Assembly: GCA_028681035.1 (NCBI GenBank)
Contig: JAQUJJ010000163.1
Coordinates: forward strand, 1 to 7,445
DNA: 7,445 nt
From: Candidatus Cloacimonadota bacterium
GTDB taxonomy: Bacteria > Cloacimonadota > Cloacimonadia > Cloacimonadales > Cloacimonadaceae
Direction of reading: 5' to 3'
Positions 1-7,104 of the stretch are shown here, piece by piece. The notes below the pieces were generated by a model. It had not been told where the DNA came from. It saw nothing but the letters and a program-made list of their open reading frames with translations, and ran no database searches. The position numbers and the translations under genes are program-made. Position 1 is the first letter of the stretch. Each line of letters starts with the position of its first letter.

Positions 1-873
<873 letters not shown>

Positions 874-881
874 TGAAAATC

Positions 882-938
882 AGGGGTTTGGGGTTTTAAG
901 GTTTTAGCGTTTTAGCGTTTTAGGGTTTTAGCGTAGCG
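882..938. repeat. Degenerate TTTTAGCG octamer array, block 1
   Basis: After a G/T-rich lead-in (AGGGGTTTGGGG, 882-893) comes an octamer array: TTTTAGCG at 902-909 and 910-917, TTTTAGGG at 918-925, TTTTAGCG at 926-933, then TAGCG. The first 33 bases (882-914) recur without a mismatch at 1061-1093. It lies in the leader of nifJ and contains no ORF or obvious hairpin. Function unknown; it looks like a slippage-prone intergenic repeat. Confidence 0.8.
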
Positions 939-947
939 TAGGACGCC

Positions 948-960
948 GTTCCTACGGAAC
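948..960. repeat. GTTCC-TAC-GGAAC mini-hairpin
   Basis: A perfect 5-bp inverted repeat (948-952 and 956-960) with a 3-nt loop. The same arms with loop ATC occur at 2647-2659, so this is probably a member of the dispersed hairpin family seen upstream of the defence genes. The flanks (941-1060) hold no gene that I can support. Confidence 0.5.
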
Positions 961-1060
961 TGGCTGGCGGGCACGAGCTTTCAAGTTTTCAAGTATCGGC
1001 AGATGCGTAGCTTTTCCATAGAACGCGGATCTAGCGGATTGATTGGATAGATAGGATCTA

Positions 1061-1132
1061 AGGGGTTTGGGGTTTTAAGGTTTTAGCGTTTTAACGTTTT
1101 AACGTTTAACTTTTTACGTTTAACGTTTAACC
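1061..1132. repeat. Degenerate TTTTARCG octamer array, block 2
   Basis: Starts with the same 33 bases as block 1 (1061-1093 equals 882-914), then drifts to TTTTAACG (1089-1096, 1097-1104), TTTAAC (1105-1110), TTTTTACG (1111-1118), TTTAACG (1119-1125) and TTTAACC (1126-1132). An 8-bp inverted pair, CGGATTGA (1035-1042) and TCAATCCG (1148-1155), brackets the block. Non-coding; function unknown. Confidence 0.75.
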
Positions 1133-1159
1133 TTAACATAAGCCGTGTCAATCCGTCCT

Positions 1160-1186
1160 ATCTGTGTGATCTGTGAGATCTGTGAG
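1160..1186. repeat. Three tandem copies of a 9-bp unit (ATCTGTGWG)
   Basis: ATCTGTGTG (1160-1168), ATCTGTGAG (1169-1177) and ATCTGTGAG (1178-1186) lie head to tail, followed by another partial GAGAC. It sits between the octamer array and the end of the ATP-grasp gene. Simple tandem repeat of unknown role. Confidence 0.75.
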
Positions 1187-1210
1187 AGACTTTTTGCACA
1201 AACCCTTCAT

Positions 1211-1235
1211 CCCGTAGGACTAAGATTTCAGATAG
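1211..1235. repeat. Dispersed CCGTAGG...ATTTCAGATAG unit, isolated copy
   Basis: CCCGTAGGAC (1211-1220) followed after a few bases by ATTTCAGATAG (1225-1235). The same two-part unit appears at 2594-2617 and, more divergent, at 2650-2672 and 2683-2699. It lies 33 bp past the stop of the ATP-grasp gene and does not form a convincing terminator. Confidence 0.55.
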
Positions 1236-1267
1236 AAACCCGCGACCCGCTCCAATCATCATGAACC

Positions 1268-2374
1268 TCAATCAAAGAAATCCTTAAATTCCGTGCCCAA
1301 AAGCTGCATCATCTGCTCATAATCAGCGCTTCTGATATAGGCTATCGCAAACACCGGATTCCTCTGGAAATCCAGCTCCACATAATCCATCAGCTCAGCA
1401 TAGCTCTGCAGGTAATCCTTGAATCTATCATGATTTGGCTCTTGTGTATTCAGATCAAGACCCTTGCCATTATACGCCAAAATAAACGCGTAATTATATC
1501 TTTCACGGCTCTTCCAGATCGTCTCCCAATCCGGCGCCTGACTATCAAAATACGCCGCAATGGGCTGATATCCATAGCTCAAGGAGCTGAGATCTGCCAG
1601 CCCGAAGCCACCATAGCGCATGGGATTGAACTCTATCGGAATAAACTCCTCTCCGCGCAGTTTGAATTCGGCATGGATAGGGAAGTTCCGGAGCTTGAGG
1701 TTCGCTCCAAATTCATTAAAAAACCGGAGGAAGGATTCCAGATAGAGGTCAAAGAGCTCTTCATTGCTGTAATACATCAGATGCGCATAATCCGGGCTAT
1801 CCGAGACGGGATGATGATAGATATTGGTGATCACCGCGTGGCCCTGCTCATTGTAAAACATATCAACGGCATACTCTTCCCCTTCAATGAATTCCTCTAC
1901 CACATACTCATCTTTGGTCAAGACAGATTCTGGGAAAAAGCGGGAGTTTTCAGCAACTTCACTGCGTATTTCTGCTTTCAAAGCCTCCAGATCCGTGTCT
2001 GCATCCGCAATGCGCACGCCGGTTCCGAAAAATCCTCTCAAGGGTTTGATCACGATCTTCTTACCCCCAATATCCAATTGAGGGATCTCCTCCAGCTTGC
2101 ATTTGGCAAAGTAGAAATCCGGATAAAGGCCCCTGAGAGCCTCTCTACACAGATACTTGTCCTTGAGTTTGTTGATACCTTCCACGCCGTCGGAATCATC
2201 CATTTTCTCTATCACCGTACTCAGCGATGTTTCGGAAGGAACATAGACCTTGTCCGCTTCCAGAAAGCGGAGCTTGCTTTGGGCGAGTTCTTCCCTGCTC
2301 AGTACCTGTGTCCCAGCTTCGGGAGCATCTATGTATTTGCCGTTATATGTGGTTCCGGTGATGATGTAATTCAT
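1268..2374 (-). CDS. ATP-grasp domain ligase, substrate unknown
   Basis: A 368-aa cytoplasmic protein with the ATP-grasp fold, which activates a carboxylate as an acyl-phosphate with ATP and joins it to an amine or thiol. Seen: a non-grasp N-terminal part (1-100); the ATP-binding lysine and glycine-rich loop KIVIKPLRGFFGTGV (106-120); the central VVEEFIEGEEYAVDMF (158-173), whose EEFIEG resembles the adenine-contacting hinge; and the metal-binding C-terminal segment HAEFKLRGEEFIPIEFNPMR (234-253), with E236, E248, N250 and R253 in the usual places. Residues 280-368 form a C-terminal extension I do not recognise. AAGGA (2382-2386) lies 7 nt before the ATG and supports this start. It stands alone: no biosynthetic partner lies beside it on either side, so the substrate cannot be inferred. 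Catalytic residues look intact. The fold is secure; the exact family is not. Confidence 0.88.
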   Translation of the reverse strand: MNYIITGTTYNGKYIDAPEAGTQVLSREELAQSKLRFLEADKVYVPSETSLSTVIEKMDDSDGVEGINKLKDKYLCREALRGLYPDFYFAKCKLEEIPQLDIGGKKIVIKPLRGFFGTGVRIADADTDLEALKAEIRSEVAENSRFFPESVLTKDEYVVEEFIEGEEYAVDMFYNEQGHAVITNIYHHPVSDSPDYAHLMYYSNEELFDLYLESFLRFFNEFGANLKLRNFPIHAEFKLRGEEFIPIEFNPMRYGGFGLADLSSLSYGYQPIAAYFDSQAPDWETIWKSRERYNYAFILAYNGKGLDLNTQEPNHDRFKDYLQSYAELMDYVELDFQRNPVFAIAYIRSADYEQMMQLLGTEFKDFFD

Positions 2375-2589
2375 TGTTGTATCCTTAATATTATCATGAT
2401 GTTTCTTGTAAAAGCGCTTGAGTCTTGGACCTGGTTCGCGTTTGCGAATGAGATCTGATCACGCCCAATTCTTATAAGCTGATCCATAATCAACTTGTGC
2501 ATCCAGATATTTCAGCAAGGGTTACTGTCAAGAAATTCCGACAATCAAGCAGATTCTTAATGAGAACCACAATAACCACACACCCTAAA
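2375..2589. other. Leader of the ATP-grasp gene; no gene seen
   Basis: I find no credible ORF or RNA gene here. On the minus strand there are scattered promoter-like hexamers but no well-spaced pair that I would defend. A small inverted repeat, TTCGC-GTTT-GCGAA (2435-2448), is the only structure noticed. Confidence 0.4.
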
Positions 2590-2850
2590 GAATGCCGTAG
2601 GCATGGCATTTCAGATAGAATCCCAAATAAGCAAATACCCTAACGAGTTCCATCGGAACGGTATTTCAGATAGGATCCTTCGGAACACTATTCCAGATAA
2701 AGTAAGCATAGTATTTTTGACAATAAACACGGCCAGAACCAGTCCGGTAGGACGAAAGGCGAATGCCAATAGCCCAGCAGGTGACTGCTGGGGTGGCCGA
2801 CAAATGGATTCCCGAGTCCGGAACGCATGTGAAGGACGACACCTGATCAC
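2590..2850. repeat. Mosaic of small hairpin units (degenerate interspersed repeat)
   Basis: A run of short inverted repeats joined by a recurrent tail. AATGCC/GGCATT (2591-2596, 2605-2610) is followed by TCAGATAG. AATACC/GGTATT (2634-2639, 2660-2665) encloses GTTCC-ATC-GGAAC (2647-2659) and is again followed by TCAGATAG. Next comes ATCCTTCGGAACACTATTCC then AGATAA (2676-2700). CCCAGCA/TGCTGGG (2773-2779, 2786-2792) has a 6-nt loop, and a GTCCGGTAGGAC element (2742-2753) precedes it. The open frames crossing this stretch have no family resemblance that I recognise and are probably by-products of the repeat. I believe similar mosaics are common between genes in some FCB genomes, but I cannot check copy number here. 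Confidence 0.6.
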
Positions 2851-2907
2851 TCAATAGAGAATCCGCCAATATAGCCTGGGGTATATTTGTTCATATAGCT
2901 GCGGGTG

Positions 2908-2927
2908 CCTGGCCTTATAAGGCCAGG
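2908..2927. repeat. Perfect 20-bp palindrome
   Basis: CCTGGCCTTATAAGGCCAGG reads identically on both strands. It can form an 8-bp stem with a 4-nt loop. No T-tract follows on either strand, so it is not a standard terminator. It lies between the hairpin mosaic and the defence operon and probably belongs to the same repeat element. Confidence 0.75.
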
Positions 2928-2960
2928 AAATCGTCTTGATCCAGTTGGCAACCTTGTAGC

Positions 2961-2986
2961 GTGGGGGTTCAAAACCCCCACCTTTT
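2961..2986. terminator. Strong 9-bp hairpin, terminator-like, possibly a repeat component
   Basis: GTGGGGGTT (2961-2969), loop CAA, AACCCCCAC (2973-2981): a perfect GC-rich stem followed on the plus strand by CTTTT. The T-run is short, and no plus-strand gene precedes it, so its job could be to insulate the defence operon from read-through, or it may simply be another module of the repeat mosaic. The related tail GATTCAGATATAG appears at 3044-3056. Confidence 0.4.
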
Positions 2987-3082
2987 ACCGATGTGCCTTT
3001 CATACACGTCTTTCAAGGAAGACCGTTCAGAGAGGCAAATTGGAGATTCAGATATAGCCTAAGGGTGTGACGGATTTTGAGG

Positions 3083-3138
3083 TTGACAAAAAAACAAAGT
3101 CTTTGTTTCTTGCCATACAAGCTAAAGATGCATTTATT
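3083..3138 (+). promoter_or_regulatory. Putative promoter region of the defence operon
   Basis: Two possible sigma-70-like pairs. TTGCCA (3110-3115) with a 17-nt spacer and TTTATT (3133-3138) matches 5/6 and 4/6 of consensus and would start transcription near 3145. Alternatively, a perfect TTGACA (3083-3088) with a 17-nt spacer gives only TTTCTT (3106-3111). Overlapping palindromes make this a probable control point. Exact promoter unproven. Confidence 0.4.
3092..3108. promoter_or_regulatory. Operator-like 17-bp palindrome
   Basis: AAACAAAGTCTTTGTTT: perfect 8-bp arms around a central T. It begins 3 bp after the TTGACA and abuts the TTGCCA -35 candidate, the position expected of a dimeric repressor site. 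A natural candidate ligand is the small DNA-binding protein encoded just downstream. Confidence 0.5.
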
Positions 3139-3150
3139 TTACTGGCAAGA
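3108..3150. promoter_or_regulatory. Spaced 8-bp inverted repeat across the promoter
   Basis: TCTTGCCA (3108-3115) and TGGCAAGA (3143-3150) are exact inverted repeats 27 nt apart. The left arm covers the TTGCCA -35 candidate and the right arm the predicted transcription start, so a protein bound to both would bracket the promoter. In RNA the arms could also pair, if transcription starts upstream. Confidence 0.45.
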
Positions 3151-3174
3151 TAGACTTAACCCATGGAGAAACAA

Positions 3175-3381
3175 ATGACTAAAAAAGCTACGAACTCAGG
3201 AAAGCAATGGACAGAAAGTGAGATACACAAAATGAAAGATCTCGTTAAAGGGAATACTCCCACAGGACTAATTGCGCACGAATTGAGAAGATCTGAAGAT
3301 TCAATCAGATCAAAAGCTTCACAATTGAGTATTTCTCTAAAGCCAACTAACCAATCGCCTTATAACCGCAGAAAGAAATAG
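3175..3381 (+). CDS. Small Myb/SANT-like DNA-binding protein, probable operon regulator
   Basis: 68 aa, basic C-terminus. GKQWTESEIHKMKDLVKGNT (9-28) has the Trp and helix pattern of a Myb/SANT-type three-helix domain; TPTGLIAHELRRSEDSIRSK (28-47) looks like the second and recognition helices; the tail SLKPTNQSPYNRRKK (54-68) closely resembles a widespread small bacterial family of unknown function that I know with the pattern NTPTxxIxxxLxRTEDAVRSKA. I chose the ATG at 3175 because GGAG (3165-3168) lies 6 nt before it; the in-frame ATG at 3163 has no ribosome site and itself overlaps that GGAG. First gene of the operon, with palindromes in its promoter region, so autorepression is a reasonable inference but not shown. 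It is also possible that it is a nucleoid-type or host gene that merely lies upstream. Confidence 0.8.
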   Translation: MTKKATNSGKQWTESEIHKMKDLVKGNTPTGLIAHELRRSEDSIRSKASQLSISLKPTNQSPYNRRKK

Positions 3382-3391
3382 AAATCAGAAC

Positions 3392-3493
3392 ATGGCCAAC
3401 GTTAGCGGCACCAACCTCATATTCAAACAAAGCATGGAACCTTTGACACTAAGAGATATCCTACTTCCGTGGTTATTGAGTTGTGAAGCGTAA
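3392..3493 (+). CDS. Possible 33-aa peptide between regulator and gajA
   Basis: ORF starting MANVSGTNLIFKQS and ending LLPWLLSCEA, with its ATG 10 nt after the regulator stop and its TAA 16 nt before the gajA start. The spacing suits an operon gene, but there is no clear ribosome site (only a loose GA-rich stretch), no recognisable domain, and it is very short. It could be a translated coupling or leader peptide for gajA, or chance. I do not recognise the sequence. Confidence 0.25.
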   Translation: MANVSGTNLIFKQSMEPLTLRDILLPWLLSCEA

Positions 3494-3509
3494 TTACAAG
3501 GAGAGGCAG

Positions 3510-5261
3510 ATGCCCATATTGATTGATTCTATTAGGATCTACGGATTCCGTGGTCTATCCAACGTTGAACTTAACCTTGAACCCACCACCGTGTTATCCG
3601 GTGTCAACAACAGTGGGAAGACCTCTTTATTGAAAGCGATTCAGATCGCTTTTGGTAACCCATCTTTCCTCACATGCGATGATTTTACGGTGAATGAGCA
3701 AGGGCGATCTAATAAAATCATTGTTGATGCCCGCATTGTGCCTACCACAGATCCAAAGAAATTTCCTAATGTTTGGGAAGAACTTCTAACCACAAATAGA
3801 ATTCAGGCAGTTGATCCAGAGCTCAGCTATGTTCCAATTCGCAATGTCGTTACGTATGATAGAGTTCAAGCTAATTGCAAACTCAAGCAATATATCTTGA
3901 GGCAGTGGCCCGCTTTTTCAACAGATACAGATAACGAACCCACTTGGCAGAATGAAGGAAATGGTGTCGAAACTCGCTTCCGGTTTGAGGAGATGCCCTT
4001 TTTCTATATCGACGCACAACGGGACATTGTGGAAGACATGCAGCTTAGAACATCGTTCTTAGGAAGGATAATCTCCAGTATTGAGTACTCAGAGGATCAG
4101 GTTAAAAAGATTGAGCAGATGATCAAGGCTCTCAATGAAACGACCATACTAAACAGTGACGTCCTTTCACGGCTGCAAGATACCTTGAAAGACGTTGCAT
4201 CGCTTGTAGGAACTGGTGCAGGAGAGATTGAAGTAACTCCTTTTACAAAGAAGCTGCGTGATTTAAATAAAGGGATTTCAATAACATATGGAGAACACGC
4301 AACGAGTTTACCTTTGGAATTGCATGGGATGGGAACTCGAAGTTGGACATCTATACTAACACTGAAGGTTTTATTATCAATACTACACGATGAGACCGAG
4401 AAGACAAGCAAACCTTTCTATCCTGTATTGTGCATTGAAGAACCTGAAGCCCATCTTCACCCGCATGCCCAGAAAGCACTGTATGAGCAAGTAAAAGAGA
4501 TGCCTGGTCAGAAAATCATCTCAACTCACTCGCCATATATTGCTGCTCAAGCGGAACTCAAGGAGCTGAGAAGTGTAATCCATAAGCAAGGTTCCGTGGT
4601 CATAGGCCGTATTGATATGAAAAAGATTGATGAAAATGCGGAGCGTAAAATCAAACAGAAAGTTATTAGGACAAGAGGAGAGCTGCTTTTTGCTAAGGTG
4701 CTTGTGTTCTTTGAAGGTGAAACAGAAGAACTTGCTCTCCCAATTCTTGCTGAAGATTATTTTGGCTCAGCAGAAATGCTTACCATTTCGTTTGTTGGAG
4801 TTGGAGGCCATAGGTCATATGTTCCGTTCTTGCGCGTAGTTGAATCTCTTTGTATTCCTTGGTTTGTATTCAGTGATAATGATAAAGACGTAAAAAGTAA
4901 TGTTGAGAAACAGATCACAGAGGTAAATCCTATTCTCAATATCAGTGACAAAGTAGTCTTTCTCCCACCTGGCCAAAATTTTGAAACATATCTCCTTTCT
5001 GAAAACTACCAAGACGAGATAAAACGAGCAATTATCTCAAAATGTATATTCGCTAACGAGCAGCACCAGCGTGCAAAGGAGAGCGTAATTTTTGGCTATA
5101 CTGATAGCGAGATACTTAAAGACATGAAGGGAAACAAAACTCAGATGGGAGCACTTGTTGCCGAACAAATCGTCAATAGTTCCAAAGGACACCCAGGAAA
5201 AGTGACGGAACTTTTTGAAAAGGTTAAAACCGCTTTAGGAGCATACGATGGCTGTTATTAA
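3510..5261 (+). CDS. gajA: GajA-like OLD-family ATPase/TOPRIM endonuclease (Gabija)
   Basis: 583-aa class 2 OLD nuclease: N-terminal ABC-type ATPase fused to a C-terminal TOPRIM nuclease. In characterised Gabija, GajA nicks DNA, is held off by nucleotides, and assembles as a multimer with GajB. Seen: Walker A GVNNSGKTSL (31-40, K37); AQRD (169-172); a coiled or dimerisation stretch around 185-255; signature-like LHGMGTRSWTS (271-281); Walker B VLCIEEPEAHLHPHAQ (306-321); His switch STHSPYIA (338-345); TOPRIM VLVFFEGETEELALP (397-411) with E402 and E406, and FSDNDKD (454-460) with the D456/D458 pair; a late lysine-bearing MKGNKTQMGALVAEQI (539-554) like the catalytic Lys region of GajA. The length matches GajA (about 580 aa). 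The ATG at 3510 is preferred: AAGGAG (3498-3503) lies 6 nt upstream, whereas the in-frame GTG at 3483 has no RBS. All key residues look intact. Next gene overlaps by 14 bp. A generic OLD-helicase pair is the alternative. Confidence 0.92.
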   Translation: MPILIDSIRIYGFRGLSNVELNLEPTTVLSGVNNSGKTSLLKAIQIAFGNPSFLTCDDFTVNEQGRSNKIIVDARIVPTTDPKKFPNVWEELLTTNRIQAVDPELSYVPIRNVVTYDRVQANCKLKQYILRQWPAFSTDTDNEPTWQNEGNGVETRFRFEEMPFFYIDAQRDIVEDMQLRTSFLGRIISSIEYSEDQVKKIEQMIKALNETTILNSDVLSRLQDTLKDVASLVGTGAGEIEVTPFTKKLRDLNKGISITYGEHATSLPLELHGMGTRSWTSILTLKVLLSILHDETEKTSKPFYPVLCIEEPEAHLHPHAQKALYEQVKEMPGQKIISTHSPYIAAQAELKELRSVIHKQGSVVIGRIDMKKIDENAERKIKQKVIRTRGELLFAKVLVFFEGETEELALPILAEDYFGSAEMLTISFVGVGGHRSYVPFLRVVESLCIPWFVFSDNDKDVKSNVEKQITEVNPILNISDKVVFLPPGQNFETYLLSENYQDEIKRAIISKCIFANEQHQRAKESVIFGYTDSEILKDMKGNKTQMGALVAEQIVNSSKGHPGKVTELFEKVKTALGAYDGCY

Positions 5262-7104
5262 ATTGTCAGTTAAACAACAGGAAGCCGTAGATTACACACA
5301 TGGTGCCTTGCTTGTGCAAGCAAGCGCTGGTAGTGGAAAGACCCGTGTATTAACAGAGAGAATAAAAAAACTCTTACAGACAACACGCAGAAAAGTGTTA
5401 GCAATAACTTTCACAAACAAAGCCGGCAAAGAAATGCGAGAACGTTTGGAAGGTGTTGACGATTTGAAAAGTAAAACCTTCATTGGGACTATTCACGGAT
5501 TCTGCCAGCATATCATAGAACAAAGATCAAACTTGCTTGGATATTCCACACCTCCTCAAATATTTGAAGACGAAACAGACAGGATGTCATTATTAGAACA
5601 AGCACTCTCCAATACTCCAACATATTGGGCAAGATATCAGGAATTGAATCAAAAGGAGCAAAAGAACTTTAGATACAGAGCACTTGAATTTATATCTAGT
5701 GTTAAAAGGAGCCTCCAAGATCCAGAGCAAATTGGTGAAGCCAATCAGAATGATGATTTGATCCTGATGTACAATTCATACCAAGACATCCTGAAAGCAC
5801 ACGGGGCTATTGACTTCGATGATTTAATCCTCTTGGCCTACCGTTTGTTCACTGAGTTTCCCCATATTGCAGCACTCTACAGACGGGAATATGAGTATAT
5901 CTGCATTGACGAAGCCCAGGATTTGAACAATGCCCAATACCAGCTAATTAGAGCGATTACAGGTAATGAGCACAAAAATGTTATGATGGTAGGTGATCCA
6001 AACCAATCTATCTTCGCATTTACGGGCTCTTCATCCGAATACATGACAGCAAACTTTACAAAGGATTACAGCCCACATGTTGTAAAGCTGATAGAAAACT
6101 TTCGTTCTTCAAGAAAAGTGATTGAGGCAGCATTAAAGATAGTGCCAAACTCTGCTAATATCAAAAATCTTGTAATCAAAGGAGATTTTACTCTATCTTC
6201 TTATGAGGACGAGCACAAAGAAGCTATTGCTGTTGTAGAGAAGATTCAACACCTGCTGTTATCTAAAACCCACAATGACATTGAGGGTGAGATTACACCA
6301 GATAATTTTGCAATTCTTGCCAGGAACAAGTATCTATTTCAACCGATTCAAGAAGTTCTCTCGGAGAGTAGGATACCTTTCTATTACAAGATAACTCCAG
6401 GGGCTCTTCAGTTCGAATCTAAAGCAATGCAAGTGTTTGATCTCGCCCTTAAGGTGAGATTAAATCCTCAAGATACACTTCATAAAGAGAAGCTATACAA
6501 GGCATGTGGTTGCTCAACAGCTCCAACCCTTTCAGAACTCCAAAAATTGCCCCTCCCAGATGTGCTGAATGCCATGATCGATGCTGTTTGCGGATTATCT
6601 GATGATGGTGGGAACATACGTGAGATTTTGCAAACCTTAAAGAGAAGCTTGTCTTTGGTCACGGATGGAGCAGAAAACGAGGACATGAGAGCACTTGTTA
6701 ATAATGAGATAGATGAATTAATGAGTCATTGGTATATATACAAAAAGAACAACGATCATGCGACACTGAAGCAGTTCAAAAACGCAATGGCTCTTGGACA
6801 GACACATTCCCTCTCTACCCCCAATGGCATTACGCTTAGCACTGTCCATACAATGAAAGGACAGGAAAAGGATATTGTCTTTTTAATCGGAATGGATGAA
6901 GGGACTTTCCCTGATTATCGTGCCGTTCAAAAGGGTGGCATAGAGTTAGAGCAAGAAAAGAACAATGCATACGTAGCTTTCACCCGAGCCAAGAGGTTTC
7001 TATATGTCTCTTACCCGTGTCAAAGAACTATGCCGTGGGGTAGTGTGAACCAGAGAAAGGTATCCAGGTATTTAAAGCCATTCATCAAAGAGAGAGAATC
7101 ATGA
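5248..7104 (+). CDS. gajB: GajB-like UvrD/Rep-family SF1A helicase (Gabija)
   Basis: 618-aa superfamily 1A DNA helicase. In Gabija the partner GajB responds to DNA ends, hydrolyses (d)NTPs and is thought to release GajA from nucleotide inhibition. Seen in order: Q motif LSVKQQEAV (6-14); motif I ASAGSGKT (25-32); Ia ITFTNKAGKEMRERL (53-67); Ib TIHGFC (81-86); II ICIDEAQDLN (218-227); III VMMVGDPNQSIFAFTGS (245-261); IV LIENFRSS (281-288); V ITLSTVHTMKGQEKDIVFL (528-546); VI NNAYVAFTRAKRFLYVSYP (572-590). The set is complete, so it should be catalytically competent. It is shorter than host UvrD/PcrA (about 700 aa or more) but longer than the archetypal GajB (about 500 aa), the extra length lying mainly between motifs IV and V. 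GGAG (5238-5241) within gajA lies 6 nt before the ATG, and the 14-bp overlap implies translational coupling and fixed stoichiometry. Confidence 0.92.
   Translation: MAVIKLSVKQQEAVDYTHGALLVQASAGSGKTRVLTERIKKLLQTTRRKVLAITFTNKAGKEMRERLEGVDDLKSKTFIGTIHGFCQHIIEQRSNLLGYSTPPQIFEDETDRMSLLEQALSNTPTYWARYQELNQKEQKNFRYRALEFISSVKRSLQDPEQIGEANQNDDLILMYNSYQDILKAHGAIDFDDLILLAYRLFTEFPHIAALYRREYEYICIDEAQDLNNAQYQLIRAITGNEHKNVMMVGDPNQSIFAFTGSSSEYMTANFTKDYSPHVVKLIENFRSSRKVIEAALKIVPNSANIKNLVIKGDFTLSSYEDEHKEAIAVVEKIQHLLLSKTHNDIEGEITPDNFAILARNKYLFQPIQEVLSESRIPFYYKITPGALQFESKAMQVFDLALKVRLNPQDTLHKEKLYKACGCSTAPTLSELQKLPLPDVLNAMIDAVCGLSDDGGNIREILQTLKRSLSLVTDGAENEDMRALVNNEIDELMSHWYIYKKNNDHATLKQFKNAMALGQTHSLSTPNGITLSTVHTMKGQEKDIVFLIGMDEGTFPDYRAVQKGGIELEQEKNNAYVAFTRAKRFLYVSYPCQRTMPWGSVNQRKVSRYLKPFIKERES

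Noticed and set aside
882..1132. CRISPR array
   Set aside because: The repeat unit is an 8-bp octamer in direct tandem without spacers of constant length, and there are no cas genes.
1430..2458. 342-codon open frame on the plus strand
   Set aside because: It lies antisense to the ATP-grasp gene, whose reverse-strand product has full catalytic motifs and a good ribosome site; the plus-strand translation resembles no protein family.
2603..2869. Overlapping small open frames on both strands in the hairpin mosaic
   Set aside because: They span inverted repeats and show repeat-derived, low-plausibility sequence without ribosome sites; such frames arise by chance in this type of repeat.
3163..3174. 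Upstream ATG start for the small DNA-binding protein
   Set aside because: No Shine-Dalgarno sequence precedes it, and it overlaps the GGAG that serves the ATG at 3175.
3483..3509. Upstream GTG start for gajA
   Set aside because: It has no ribosome binding site, while the ATG at 3510 has AAGGAG 6 nt upstream and gives the length typical of GajA.
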